From Marinobacter denitrificans (lineage in GTDB: Bacteria > Pseudomonadota > Gammaproteobacteria > Pseudomonadales > Oleiphilaceae), in NCBI RefSeq assembly GCF_008795955.1, contig NZ_VMHN01000001.1, positions 1,612,001-1,676,000 of the forward strand: a stretch of DNA of 64,000 nucleotides, read 5' to 3'. Of the stretch, positions 40,242 through 49,569 are shown piece after piece; the first letter of the stretch is position 1, and the number at the start of each line of letters is the position of its first letter. The position numbers and the translations under genes were made by a program. Under the pieces are notes generated by a model, which worked only from the letters and a program-made list of their open reading frames with translations, made no database searches and was not told the DNA's origin.

Positions 40242-41564
40242 TTAAAGAACCATAGCCGCCAACCACCCAAAGCCCAACAAAGGCAGGTTGTAGTGCAGGA
40301 ACGTAGGCACCACCGTGTCCCAGATGTGGTTGTGCTGGCCGTCGACGTTGAGGCCGGCAGTGGGGCCGAGGGTGGAATCGGAGGCCGGGGAGCCGGCATC
40401 GCCGAGGGCGCCGGCGGTGCCCACCAGGGCCACGATCGCCAGAGGGCTGAAGCCCAGTTCCAGTGCCAGGGGCACGTACAGGGCTGCAATGATGGGGATG
40501 GTGGAGAACGAGGAGCCGATACCCATGGTGATCAGCAGGCCCACCACAAGCATCAGTAATGCCGCTAACGCCTTGTTGTCGCCAATGGTTCCGACGGAGC
40601 TTTCCACCAGGGTGGCGATTTCGCCGGTTTCACGCATGACTTCCGCAAAGCCAGAGGCGGCGATCATAATGAAGCCAATCATCGCCAGCATCTTCATGCC
40701 TTCGGTGAAGAGGTCATCGGCTTCTTTCCACTTCACAACACCGGACAGGTTGAACAACACGAAGCCTGCCAGCGCCCCGAGAATCATTGAGCCCAGCCAC
40801 AGCTGCACCACGAAGGCTGCCACAATAGCCACCAGAGCCATGAACAGCGTGCCTCTGTTGTACTTCACATCCACCCGTTCGGTGCGGGCGATGGCGTCCA
40901 GGTTGTAGTGTCGGCTGCCGCGGTAGCTGAAGAACACAGCCACCAACAGGCCGCAGAGCATGCCCAGGGCTGGCAGGGCCATAGCCGACATGACGTTCAG
41001 GCCGGTGGCGTCCACGCCATTTTCGCCCACGTTCGCCAGCAGGATTTCGTTCAGGTAGATGCCACCAAAGCCCACGGGCAGAAACATGTACGGGGTGATC
41101 AGGCCGAAGGTCAGAACGCAGGCCACCAGGCGGCGATCCATGTTCAGTTTTGCCATTACGTACAGCAGGGGCGGCACCACCAGTGGGATAAAGGCGATGT
41201 GGATCGGCAGGACATTCTGGGAAGACATGGCGATGGCCAGCAGCAGGCCGATAATCAGCAGGCGGATACCGCCGGCGGCCTTGCCGTCGTGCTGCCGGCC
41301 TACCAGATTAAGCGCCTTGTCGGCCAGGGCATGGGCGAGGCCGGATTTGCCAATGGCAACGGCAAACGCGCCGAGAGTGGCGTAGGACAATGCGACGGTT
41401 GCCCCGCCCCCGAGCCCTTCGTTAAATGCGGCAATGGTGGCGTCCAGGGACAGGCCACTGATCAGGCCGCCGGAAACGGCGCCAATGATAAGGGCAACAA
41501 CAACGTGAATGCGGCACAAACTCAGGACGAGCATGATGGCTACCGCAGCAACAACGGCATTCAT
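40242..41564 (-). CDS. NhaC/YuiF-type antiporter-family transporter
   Basis: This is a 440-residue inner-membrane protein of about eleven segments in the ion-transporter superfamily. It has the characteristic C-terminal [23 protein letters not shown] stretch and [18 protein letters not shown]. It is usually labelled a Na+/H+ antiporter, but the same group (COG2056-like) includes predicted histidine carriers such as YuiF, so the substrate is open. The frame continues to 41609; ATG 41564 with GGAG six bases upstream is preferred. Its 3' end abuts composite repeat copy 1. Confidence 0.82.
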   Translation of the reverse strand: MNAVVAAVAIMLVLSLCRIHVVVALIIGAVSGGLISGLSLDATIAAFNEGLGGGATVALSYATLGAFAVAIGKSGLAHALADKALNLVGRQHDGKAAGGIRLLIIGLLLAIAMSSQNVLPIHIAFIPLVVPPLLYVMAKLNMDRRLVACVLTFGLITPYMFLPVGFGGIYLNEILLANVGENGVDATGLNVMSAMALPALGMLCGLLVAVFFSYRGSRHYNLDAIARTERVDVKYNRGTLFMALVAIVAAFVVQLWLGSMILGALAGFVLFNLSGVVKWKEADDLFTEGMKMLAMIGFIMIAASGFAEVMRETGEIATLVESSVGTIGDNKALAALLMLVVGLLITMGIGSSFSTIPIIAALYVPLALELGFSPLAIVALVGTAGALGDAGSPASDSTLGPTAGLNVDGQHNHIWDTVVPTFLHYNLPLLGFGWLAAMVL

Positions 41565-41675
41565 GGCAAACTCCGGGATTTCGGGGTGGCTTTCAGAGCC
41601 CTGAAGCAACGGGCGGTTCGGGAAAGCGCGCTAATGTGCCGGAAATGGGTGCTGCAGTCAAAACCGTGATAACCG

Positions 41676-41906
41676 TTACCGGTCCCCTACGAAGGCAAAA
41701 CGTGGAACCTGCTCGCCAGCCATCTCCACGGTTTCGCGGAACATGGTCAGCGGCCTTACCCATAGGCTGTAATCGCCGTAAAGGCAACGGTAGACAACCA
41801 TCTGCTCTTCGGTTTCGCTGTGGCGGGCAACACCGATAACTTCGTAGTCCATTCCCTTGTAGTGGCGGTAGCGGCCAAGGCGGAGTTCCGGTTTCTTGTC
41901 AGGCAT
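41676..41906 (-). CDS. DUF1653-family small protein
   Basis: A 76-residue protein with the DUF1653 pattern: LRLGRYRHYKGMDYEVIGVARHSET, MVVYRCLYGDYSLWVRPLTMF and a C-terminal PRF. The fold is thought to be a small beta barrel of unknown role. ATG 41906 follows GGAGAAGGA; a GTG five codons upstream is less likely. It could be co-transcribed with the transporter gene downstream. Confidence 0.85.
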   Translation of the reverse strand: MPDKKPELRLGRYRHYKGMDYEVIGVARHSETEEQMVVYRCLYGDYSLWVRPLTMFRETVEMAGEQVPRFAFVGDR

Positions 41907-42069
41907 TGTATCCTTCTCCACGCGTAGCGTATGGCTACGTGTTTTGCGACGCGGACATACTCCCTGTATACGTATAGACTGATAATGATAAGGCGCAGGG
42001 AGGCATAGTGACTGATTGTTGGCTTCGTCAGTCTAGTCGAGTTTTCTGGTTCCGGGTAAAACGGTCATT

Positions 42070-43869
42070 ATGGGATTTCCTGTTGCTTGCCAACTCTGGC
42101 GGTTAGTGCTTCTGGCGCTATTGCTGGCGCCTGTTCAGGCGCTAGCGCAAAGCGTTGCCGTTGCCTGGGTCGAAGCTCCGGAACCGGACAAGGATATCGA
42201 GGATATCCGGGCGTTGCCCGAATCGCAATGGCGGCCAGCGGCGGGGAATGAAACCCTGAGTTTCGGCTTCAGCGACAGCAGTTTCTGGCTCCGGGTGGAA
42301 GCGCCTGCGGAACCCTTCAACCGCTTGCTGGAGATTGGTTACCCCCTGCTCGACGACGTCCAGGTGTACTGGTTTGTAGAGGGTAAGCAGGTGGAACGGC
42401 ATGTTACCGGTGACCACCGAGTGTTCAGTTCCCGCCCTATCTACCACCGTAATTTCGTCTTTCTGGTGCCATCGAACACCGAACCCTCCACGGCGTATGT
42501 GCGGGTGCGCAGTGAAGGTTCGGTGCAGATACCGGTGCGGGTTATTTCCTCGGCGGACTTCCTGGCAGTCGAGCAACTGACATACGGTTGGCAGGCGCTG
42601 TTTCTCGGCATCATGATCGCCATGGCCCTGTATAATCTGTTCATCTTCGTGATTGTCAGGCATCTGGCGTACTTGTGGTATGTGCTCACGGTTATTGCCT
42701 CGGCACTGGTGTTGCTGAACTTCAACGGGCTGGTTTTCCAGTGGTTGTGGCCCGACCTTCCGATTATCAACCGGTATTTTACGGCCCCGGCTATCTCGGC
42801 CAACATGTTCTTTGCTGTCATGTTCACACTGAGTTTTCTGGCGGTCAGGCGATACAGCCCTGTCGCTCACCGATTGCTTCAGCTGATTCTGCTCACGAGC
42901 ATTGGCTGTTTTATCTATAGTCTGTTTGGCAGTTATCAGAGTGCCACCGCCCTTATCAGTGTAGTTGCAGCGGTGGCCACTCCCCTGACCTGGTTAATAG
43001 GCCTCGCTGTCTGGTATCGGGGGCAGGTGTTGGCTGGCTTCTACGTAGTCGCCTGGACACCGCTGCTTTTGGGGCATCTGGTAATGGCCATCAGCAAGAT
43101 CGGCCTGGTTCCGACCACTAACCTGACCGAGATAGCCCCGCAGATTGGTGTAGCCGTGGAGGTAATACTGTTGTCGTTCGCATTGGCCTATCGTATTAAC
43201 CTGGAGCGACAGCGCCGGATTAGAGCTCAGGAACACACTCTTGACGTCCAGCTTAAGGCCAATCAGACACTGGAGGCCCGGGTTCAGGCCCGGACAGAAG
43301 AGCTGGAACAGGCCAATGAACAGCTCAGGGCGGTTTCCATTACCGATGGTCTGACACGGGTGGCGAATCGTCGCCGCTTTGACGAGAAACTGGAAGCCGA
43401 GTGGAACCGGGCCCTGAGGCAGGGGCATCCGCTCAGTCTGGTGCTGCTGGATATTGATTATTTCAAGCGCGTGAATGACGACTACGGCCACCTGGCGGGT
43501 GACGACTGCCTGGTGAATGTCGCCCGCGTGTGCGCTGAGGAAATCCAGCGCTCAGGGGACCTGCTGGCCCGGTATGGGGGTGAAGAATTCAGTGTATTGC
43601 TGCCTGCCACACCGGAAGCAGGGGCCGTCAGTGTGGCAGAGCGGTTGCGAAGGGCAGTCGCAGAGACGCCGGTTCACATAGATGATCAGGCCGACCCTGT
43701 GAACATTTCAGTCAGTGCTGGTGTGGCGACGATCATCCCTACCCCGGGAAGCCGTCCTTCGGACCTTATAGCACGGGCCGATGAAGCCCTCTATGCCGCC
43801 AAGCATGCCGGCCGTAACCGGGTAATGGTGTTCCGGGACAGCGGCGCCGCGACGGTTCCCGGCTTGTAG
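42070..43869 (+). CDS. 7TM-DISM sensor diguanylate cyclase
   Basis: The 599 residues hold a signal peptide (to about 26, ALA-QS), a periplasmic DISMED2 jelly-roll sensor (about 30-165), seven membrane helices (about 170-375), a short coiled coil (about 390-420) and a C-terminal GGDEF domain (about 430-590). The active site GGEEF and the Mg-binding LDIDYFKRVNDDYGH are intact, so it should make c-di-GMP in response to an extracellular ligand, possibly a carbohydrate. It converges on doxX with two bases between stops. Confidence 0.92.
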   Translation: MGFPVACQLWRLVLLALLLAPVQALAQSVAVAWVEAPEPDKDIEDIRALPESQWRPAAGNETLSFGFSDSSFWLRVEAPAEPFNRLLEIGYPLLDDVQVYWFVEGKQVERHVTGDHRVFSSRPIYHRNFVFLVPSNTEPSTAYVRVRSEGSVQIPVRVISSADFLAVEQLTYGWQALFLGIMIAMALYNLFIFVIVRHLAYLWYVLTVIASALVLLNFNGLVFQWLWPDLPIINRYFTAPAISANMFFAVMFTLSFLAVRRYSPVAHRLLQLILLTSIGCFIYSLFGSYQSATALISVVAAVATPLTWLIGLAVWYRGQVLAGFYVVAWTPLLLGHLVMAISKIGLVPTTNLTEIAPQIGVAVEVILLSFALAYRINLERQRRIRAQEHTLDVQLKANQTLEARVQARTEELEQANEQLRAVSITDGLTRVANRRRFDEKLEAEWNRALRQGHPLSLVLLDIDYFKRVNDDYGHLAGDDCLVNVARVCAEEIQRSGDLLARYGGEEFSVLLPATPEAGAVSVAERLRRAVAETPVHIDDQADPVNISVSAGVATIIPTPGSRPSDLIARADEALYAAKHAGRNRVMVFRDSGAATVPGL

Positions 43870-43871
43870 CG

Positions 43872-44258
43872 TCAGTTTTTCAGCTTGTAGCGACCCGGCC
43901 CGAGGAATATCACCGCCACGGCGTTAAACAGGAAGAATCCCTGAAGTTCCAGTGCCCAGCCCCCATTGCTGCCCAAAGCCATCAACTCGTGGCTGTGGAC
44001 CAGGGCGATAGCTACCAGCATATTGAAGACAACGAGCAAGGCGCCGATGCGGGTCTGGTAACCGAGGATAACCATCAATGGTGCCAGTAACTCGCCGATG
44101 AAGACGCCCCAGGCGAAAAAGGCCGGAATACCGTGGCTAGCCAGTTGGCCTTCGATAAAACCGACCCCGTGGAACAGTTTGGCGATGCCATGAAACAGCA
44201 ACAGGCCCCCCAGGGTAAGGCGGATAATCAGTTTTCCGAGGTCTGCATTTTCCAGCAA
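43872..44258 (-). CDS. DoxX-family membrane protein
   Basis: The 128 residues have four hydrophobic segments and the DoxX pattern LIIRLTLGGLLLFHGIAKLFHG, GVFIGELLAPLMVILG and a C-terminal FLGPGRYKL. Members have varied proposed redox roles; none can be assigned here. It appears to start at TTG 44258 with GGGAG seven bases upstream. It lies 72 bases after the hypothetical gene on the same strand and may share its transcript. Confidence 0.86.
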   Translation of the reverse strand: MLENADLGKLIIRLTLGGLLLFHGIAKLFHGVGFIEGQLASHGIPAFFAWGVFIGELLAPLMVILGYQTRIGALLVVFNMLVAIALVHSHELMALGSNGGWALELQGFFLFNAVAVIFLGPGRYKLKN

Positions 44259-44329
44259 CGTCTGTCTCCCGTCAGCGAAGGATTACGGATAAGCCGGCAA
44301 GCTTAAACGGTTTGTGGCCAGGCTCAAAG

Positions 44330-45016
44330 TTACAGGCCTGTCCCCAGGGAGAGACGAATGTGATTGCGGATCAGCAGGTTTTCCCAGTAGTGCTTCATCC
44401 AGTCCCACGCAGCATTTCGTGTCTGCTCTACGAAGGGGTCCAGATTCAGTTCGTAATAGTCCGGTGTACCGGCAATCTGCAGAACGGTTACAGTGATTGA
44501 CTGGTCCAGCTCATTGGCAAAGGGTTCGCCGATGAGCTGGTGGGCAAGCAGGTTGGCCCGTGTTGCTTCCACGTCGACCAGCTCGCTGGCCCGTGTGGAA
44601 CGGTTGTTTTCGTACATTTCCTCCATCAGGCGATGGCAGAGATAGGCTCGTATGAGAAGGCCGTCGAGGCCGTCATACCGGACCAGAAGGACCGACGGCT
44701 GGGTAAAATAGCCGATCGCTGCATTCACGAAGGGTTCAAACAGCTCTGCCTTGCCGGCTTCCCGGGCGCAGGCTTCCACGCATTCGATCAGTCGTGGCGC
44801 CATTTCAATGTATTCGATGGCGAACTGGAACAGGCAGGTGGCTGGCTGATAGCCATCAATAGTGATTGTGGCAGGCAAAGAGGATGCCCTCTCCCGCATC
44901 TGCTCGAGGAAGGTGCCGGAGCGGGCTTCCTGCCTGCGTGCCTGATCAATGATGTCGAGAACAGCCTTTGGTGTCATTTCAGGAGATGCCGGTCTCTGAA
45001 CGGAATGGGGTCGCAA
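44330..45016 (-). CDS. Hypothetical soluble protein
   Basis: The family was not recognised. It is a largely helical, acidic soluble protein of about 228 residues without signal peptide or membrane segment. It contains YEL-rich and Trp-rich C-terminal parts (DYYELNLDPFVEQ, AAWDWMKHYWENLL). The start is uncertain: TTG 45016 has a GGGAGG four bases upstream, while ATG 44977 has no ribosome site, and the frame stays open to 45136. It is followed by doxX. Confidence 0.6.
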   Translation of the reverse strand: MRPHSVQRPASPEMTPKAVLDIIDQARRQEARSGTFLEQMRERASSLPATITIDGYQPATCLFQFAIEYIEMAPRLIECVEACAREAGKAELFEPFVNAAIGYFTQPSVLLVRYDGLDGLLIRAYLCHRLMEEMYENNRSTRASELVDVEATRANLLAHQLIGEPFANELDQSITVTVLQIAGTPDYYELNLDPFVEQTRNAAWDWMKHYWENLLIRNHIRLSLGTGL

Positions 45017-45180
45017 GGCGCCTCCCGTTATACGTCTAGGGTCGTCTGGGGGCACGGGGAAGCGGCTGGCCACCGCAACATGCCTGCCTTTTCTCACAAG
45101 TGTAGACGAGTTTTGGCAGGCTGCCGTGGCATCCACATTAAAACCTGAACAGGATGTTCATAATCATTGAAGACACCGGC

Positions 45181-46611
45181 CTATTGTTGCGAAAACCAGC
45201 GATCGTGCCGCGAATGGCTCACAAAAAGCAATCCCATGGTAGCCGCTCGTGCCAGCATCAGGCAGATCAGCGAAAACCAGAGCCCATGGTTTCCCCAACC
45301 GGTGGTCAGCCACCACACCGGCAGAAACACCACAAGTGCTGAAAATAGCATGGTGTTCTGCATGTCCCGGGTACGGGTGGCGCCAATGAACACGCCATCC
45401 AGCAGAAATCCCCATACCGAAGCCAATGGCAGCATCCACAACCAGGGCAGGTAGAGCCAGGCGGTGGTTTTTACTTCCTCAATACCGGTCAGCAGGCTGA
45501 TCAGGAAGCGACCGCCCAGGACAAAAGCCACCGTAAACAGAACCGAGCCCCAGAGGGACCATCGGAACGCGACCCGGAACACCTGGCGGAACTGCCGGCG
45601 GCTGTTTTTGCCAACGGCCTCTCCAATCAGGGCCTCGGCGGCGTTGGCAAAGCCATCCAGGCCGTTGGAGATCACCAGGAGGAATGTGATCAGTACCGCA
45701 TTGGCGGCCAGTATGGTGTCGCCCTGTCGTGCTCCCTGGGCGGTAAAAAATGCCAGTACCAGAAGCAGCGCAATGGTTCGCACCATGATGTAACGGTTGA
45801 CCCGCAGTATTTTCAGATAGTCATTCAGCTGGCCGAACAGGGCACGGCTGAAGCCCTGGCCGGGCGGCATCCGCAACAGCACCATACGAAAACCGATGGC
45901 TGCTGCGGAGTACTCGGCCATCACGGTGGCCATGGCGACGCCCCGACTGTTCCAGCCAAAGCCGGTGACGAAGAGTATATCCAGGACGATATTGAGCCCG
46001 TTGGCCACGATCAGCATGACCATTGGCCCCTTGGGTAGCTGTGTACCGATCAGCCAGCCCACCAGGGTGTATTGGCACAGCACCGCCGGCGCGCTCCAGA
46101 TCCGGATGCTGGCGTACTCTGCGGCAAGCGCTGCTACACGTTCACTGGGGTTCATCAACTCAAGACCCAGGCGGATCAGGGGCTGATGGAGCAGAATCAG
46201 TACCAGGCCGATGGCTGTGGCCAGCAGCACGGATCGCAGAAGAAGTGCAATCTGGGCGAATTCATCGCGTTTACCCCAGGCCTGGGCCGCAAGCCCGGTG
46301 GTGCCCATGCGCATGAAGCCGAAGGTCCAGTAGAGAATGCTGAACAGGTTGGCGCCCACGGCAACGGCACCCAGGTATTCCGGACTCTCGAGATGGCCCA
46401 GAACCGCGGTGTCCACCAGCCCCAGAAGCGGCACGGTAAGGTTTGTGAGCATCAGAGGCCAGGCCAGGGCCCAGAGTCGTCTATCGATGGTTGTGAGCAG
46501 CGGAGGTGATTTCACGGAATTGGAAAAAGTTCCTTCTTTAAGTTGATTTATGTCGTCCCGGACTTTCGCATTTTTTTGATCTGTGTCTATACTTGTTCGT
46601 GAATTATCCAT
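45181..46611 (-). CDS. MATE-family efflux transporter (DinF-like)
   Basis: A 476-residue cation-coupled multidrug exporter of twelve helices in two MatE repeats, with the DinF-type start LAWPLMLTNLTVPLLGLVDTAVLGHL and a second repeat NGLDGFANAAEALIGEAVG. The open frame runs back to 47589 through coxB antisense, but ATG 46611 (with GGAAG upstream) is the first plausible start. An alternative GTG 35 codons inside follows AAGGA. It is divergent from coxB with about 105 bases between starts. Confidence 0.9.
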   Translation of the reverse strand: MDNSRTSIDTDQKNAKVRDDINQLKEGTFSNSVKSPPLLTTIDRRLWALAWPLMLTNLTVPLLGLVDTAVLGHLESPEYLGAVAVGANLFSILYWTFGFMRMGTTGLAAQAWGKRDEFAQIALLLRSVLLATAIGLVLILLHQPLIRLGLELMNPSERVAALAAEYASIRIWSAPAVLCQYTLVGWLIGTQLPKGPMVMLIVANGLNIVLDILFVTGFGWNSRGVAMATVMAEYSAAAIGFRMVLLRMPPGQGFSRALFGQLNDYLKILRVNRYIMVRTIALLLVLAFFTAQGARQGDTILAANAVLITFLLVISNGLDGFANAAEALIGEAVGKNSRRQFRQVFRVAFRWSLWGSVLFTVAFVLGGRFLISLLTGIEEVKTTAWLYLPWLWMLPLASVWGFLLDGVFIGATRTRDMQNTMLFSALVVFLPVWWLTTGWGNHGLWFSLICLMLARAATMGLLFVSHSRHDRWFSQQ

Positions 46612-46716
46612 AGCAGACTTCCACTCTGGCTCCAATGGTGTGTGCGAGCACTGTCCGGAACAGAGGGATTGGACGCAAAATCCGACAAGAATAACACTCT
46701 GTGGAGACACAGTATT

Positions 46717-47841
46717 ATGCGCGTGCACGCTAAGCGGGCAGGTGTCCTCTTGGGCGGACTTATGGCGCCAGCGTTGTCCATGGCGGACTGGACGCTGAAC
46801 ATGAGTCCCGGGGTCACCGGTACCAGTAATGAAATCTTCAGCCTTCACATGACCATCCTGTGGATCTGCGTCGTCATCGGCGTTGTGGTCTTTGGTGTCA
46901 TGTTCTGGTCCATATTTGCCCACCGCAAATCTTCGGGGCGTAAACCGGCCAACTTCCACGAGAACACTCTGGTAGAGATTCTGTGGACAATCATCCCCCT
47001 CGTCATTCTCGTAGTGATGGCCATTCCCGCCACTGCGACCCTGGTTGATATGTACGACACCAGCGAAGCCGAGGTCGACATCAAGGTCACCGGTTACCAA
47101 TGGCGCTGGAAGTACGACTACATCGACGAGGAGTTCGGATACTTCTCCACCATGTCCACCAGCCGGGATGAAATCTACAACCGTACGAAAAAGACCGAGA
47201 ACTACCTGCTGGATGTGGATAACCCCATGGTTGTTCCGGTCGGCGCCAAAGTCCGTTTGTTGCTGACTGCGAACGATGTGATTCACTCGTGGTGGGTGCC
47301 GGCGTTCGGCGTCAAGAAAGACGCTATCCCGGGCTTTATTAATGAAACCTGGACCCGTGTGGACGAGCCCGGTATCTACCGTGGCCAGTGCACCGAGCTC
47401 TGCGGCAAAGACCACGGCTTCATGCCGGTTGTGGTCAAGGCTGTACCGCAGGAAGAATACGATACCTGGGTGGCTGAACAGAAAGAAGCCGCCCAGCGTG
47501 AGCGTGAGCTGACCGAGAAAGACTGGACCATGGACGAGCTGATGGAACGTGGCGAGAAGGCTTACGCCAGTGCCTGCGCCTCCTGTCACCAGGCCGATGG
47601 TAGCGGTTCACCGCCAGCCTTCCCGGCACTCAAGGGAAGCCAGATTGCCCTGGAGGATATGGATGCTCACCTGGATGTGGTTGTGAACGGCGTTTCCGGC
47701 ACCGCAATGCAGGCCTTTGGCGACCAGCTGAATGAGGTCGACCTCGCGGCGGTCATTACCTACGAGCGTAACGCCTGGGGTAATGATACCGGAGAGATGA
47801 TTACGCCGAAGGAAGTGTTCGAGTACAAGAACCAGGAATGA
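46717..47841 (+). CDS. coxB: Cytochrome c oxidase subunit II with fused cytochrome c (caa3 type)
   Basis: Electron-entry subunit of an aa3/caa3 terminal oxidase. The 374 residues hold a signal peptide (ALSMA-D), two membrane helices (about 30-105), a periplasmic CuA domain with the ligand set GQCTELCGKDHGFM plus an upstream His in VIHSWW, and a C-terminal cytochrome c domain with CASCH. The fused heme domain marks it as caa3. ATG 46717 has GGAG ten bases upstream; the frame is open from 46642. It heads the oxidase cluster. Confidence 0.96.
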   Translation: MRVHAKRAGVLLGGLMAPALSMADWTLNMSPGVTGTSNEIFSLHMTILWICVVIGVVVFGVMFWSIFAHRKSSGRKPANFHENTLVEILWTIIPLVILVVMAIPATATLVDMYDTSEAEVDIKVTGYQWRWKYDYIDEEFGYFSTMSTSRDEIYNRTKKTENYLLDVDNPMVVPVGAKVRLLLTANDVIHSWWVPAFGVKKDAIPGFINETWTRVDEPGIYRGQCTELCGKDHGFMPVVVKAVPQEEYDTWVAEQKEAAQRERELTEKDWTMDELMERGEKAYASACASCHQADGSGSPPAFPALKGSQIALEDMDAHLDVVVNGVSGTAMQAFGDQLNEVDLAAVITYERNAWGNDTGEMITPKEVFEYKNQE

Positions 47842-47847
47842 TTAACC

Positions 47848-47868
47848 GGGCGGCGATGCGTGCCGCCC
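47848..47868 (+). terminator. GC hairpin between coxB and coxA
   Basis: A perfect 7-bp stem (GGGCGGC/GCCGCCC, 7-base loop) starts six bases past the coxB stop. There is no T-run; it may stabilise the coxB message or attenuate into coxA rather than terminate. Confidence 0.4.
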
Positions 47869-47933
47869 CGTCCAATTTCGCCAGACTAATGACATCACCA
47901 GCCAGAACAACAAGGCGGTAACGGGGGTTTTTC

Positions 47934-49520
47934 ATGAGTGCGGTTGCAGATACCCACGCCCAGGACGATCATCACCACGGCCCTGCCAAGGGCATTACAC
48001 GGTGGTTGTTGACGACCAATCACAAGGATATCGGGTCAATGTACCTGATATTCAGTTTCACCATGTTTCTGCTCGGCGGGGCCATGGCCATGGTTATCAG
48101 GGCCGAGCTGTTCCAGCCAGGCCTGCAGATTGTGGAGCCGGAATTCTTTAACCAGATGACGACCATGCACGGTCTGATTATGGTGTTTGGTGCGGTTATG
48201 CCGGCCTTTGTAGGTCTTGCCAACTGGATGATCCCGCTGATGGTGGGTGCGCCGGACATGGCGCTGCCACGGATGAACAACTGGAGCTTCTGGCTGCTGC
48301 CCTGCGCCTTCCTGATCCTGGTATCCACCCTGTTCATGCAAGGTGGCGCACCCAACTTCGGCTGGACCTTCTACGCGCCGCTCTCGACGACGTATGGCCC
48401 GCCAAGTACGACCTTCTTCATCTTCGCCGTTCACATCATGGGTGTGTCGTCGATTATGGGCGCCATCAACGTTATTGCCACTATCCTGAATATGCGGGCA
48501 CCGGGCATGACCCTGATGAAAATGCCCCTGTTCGTCTGGACCTGGCTCATCACTGCCTTCCTGTTGATCGCGGTAATGCCGGTTCTGGCTGGCGTGGTCA
48601 CCATGATGCTGATGGACATCAACTTTGGCACCAGCTTCTTTGATGCCTCCGGCGGCGGCGATCCGGTGCTGTTCCAGCATGTATTCTGGTTCTTCGGTCA
48701 CCCCGAGGTGTACATCATGATCCTGCCGGCCTTCGGCGCGGTTTCCCACATTATTCCGGCGTTCTCCCGCAAGCCGCTATTCGGCTATGCCTCGATGGTT
48801 TACGCAGTGGGTGCCATCGCCCTGCTGTCGTTCGTGGTCTGGGCGCACCACATGTTCACTGTGGGCATTCCCATCGCCGGGCAGCTGTTCTTCATGTATG
48901 CAACCATGCTGATTGCCGTGCCCACAGGGGTGAAGGTATTCAACTGGGTGGCCACCATGTTCCGTGGCTCGCTGACGTTCGAGGCGCCGATGCTCTTTGC
49001 GGTAGCCTTCGTCATCCTGTTCACCATCGGTGGTTTCTCAGGCCTGATGCTCGCCATTGCACCAGCCGATTTCCAGTACCATGACACCTACTTTGTGGTG
49101 GCCCACTTCCACTACGTGCTGGTGCCGGGTGCCATCTTCGGTATCTTTGCCTCGGCCTACTTCTGGCTGCCCAAGTGGACCGGGCACATGTACGACGAAA
49201 CCCTGGCCAAGACCCATTTCTGGCTGTCTTTTGTCGGCATGAACCTGGCGTTCTTCCCGATGCACTTCCTTGGCCTCGCAGGTATGCCTCGTCGTATCCC
49301 GGATTACGCCTTGCAGTTTGCTGACTTCAACATGGTGTCCAGTATCGGTGCCTTCATGTTTGGCGCCACCCAGATTCTGTTCCTGGTGATTGTGGTCAAG
49401 TGTGTCAGAGGCGGCGAGAAAGCAGCCGCCAATCCCTGGGACGGAGCGGAAGGCCTGGAGTGGACTGTGCCTTCACCGGCGCCCTACCACACCTTCGCCA
49501 CCCCGCCAGAAGTAAAATGA
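47934..49520 (+). CDS. coxA: Cytochrome c oxidase subunit I
   Basis: Heme a/a3-CuB catalytic subunit. The 528 residues form twelve membrane helices. The K-channel/active-site segment GHPEVYIMILPAFG contains the His-Glu-Tyr set including the E278-type Glu. VWAHHMFTVG holds the CuB histidines, PTGVKVFNW the K354-type Lys, and HDTYFVVAHFHYVL the heme ligands. The D-channel Asn-rich APDMALPRMNNWSFW is intact. It is an A1-type, proton-pumping oxidase. No cox11 gene follows; coxC starts 49 bases later. Confidence 0.98.
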   Translation: MSAVADTHAQDDHHHGPAKGITRWLLTTNHKDIGSMYLIFSFTMFLLGGAMAMVIRAELFQPGLQIVEPEFFNQMTTMHGLIMVFGAVMPAFVGLANWMIPLMVGAPDMALPRMNNWSFWLLPCAFLILVSTLFMQGGAPNFGWTFYAPLSTTYGPPSTTFFIFAVHIMGVSSIMGAINVIATILNMRAPGMTLMKMPLFVWTWLITAFLLIAVMPVLAGVVTMMLMDINFGTSFFDASGGGDPVLFQHVFWFFGHPEVYIMILPAFGAVSHIIPAFSRKPLFGYASMVYAVGAIALLSFVVWAHHMFTVGIPIAGQLFFMYATMLIAVPTGVKVFNWVATMFRGSLTFEAPMLFAVAFVILFTIGGFSGLMLAIAPADFQYHDTYFVVAHFHYVLVPGAIFGIFASAYFWLPKWTGHMYDETLAKTHFWLSFVGMNLAFFPMHFLGLAGMPRRIPDYALQFADFNMVSSIGAFMFGATQILFLVIVVKCVRGGEKAAANPWDGAEGLEWTVPSPAPYHTFATPPEVK

Positions 49521-49569
49521 GCGGCCGGGAAAATAATAAACGATAACGGATAAGCCATCGGAGATTGTC

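Noticed and set aside
40143..40559. Open frame beginning MSERSEFHF across a repeat hairpin
   Set aside because: The first residues are just the translated loop of the paired-hairpin repeat; the same SERSEF string appears at 61718 on the other strand. The rest is antisense to a clear transporter gene.
41969..41991. Possible LexA or Fur site before the 7TM-GGDEF gene (CTGTATACGTATAGACTGATAATGAT)
   Set aside because: It breaks the CTGT-N8-ACAG rule, and only two Fur hexamers are present; more likely part of an ordinary promoter.
46612..47589. N-terminal extension of the MATE gene to 802 residues
   Set aside because: The extension is antisense to coxB, non-hydrophobic and His-rich; the MATE fold starts after ATG 46611.
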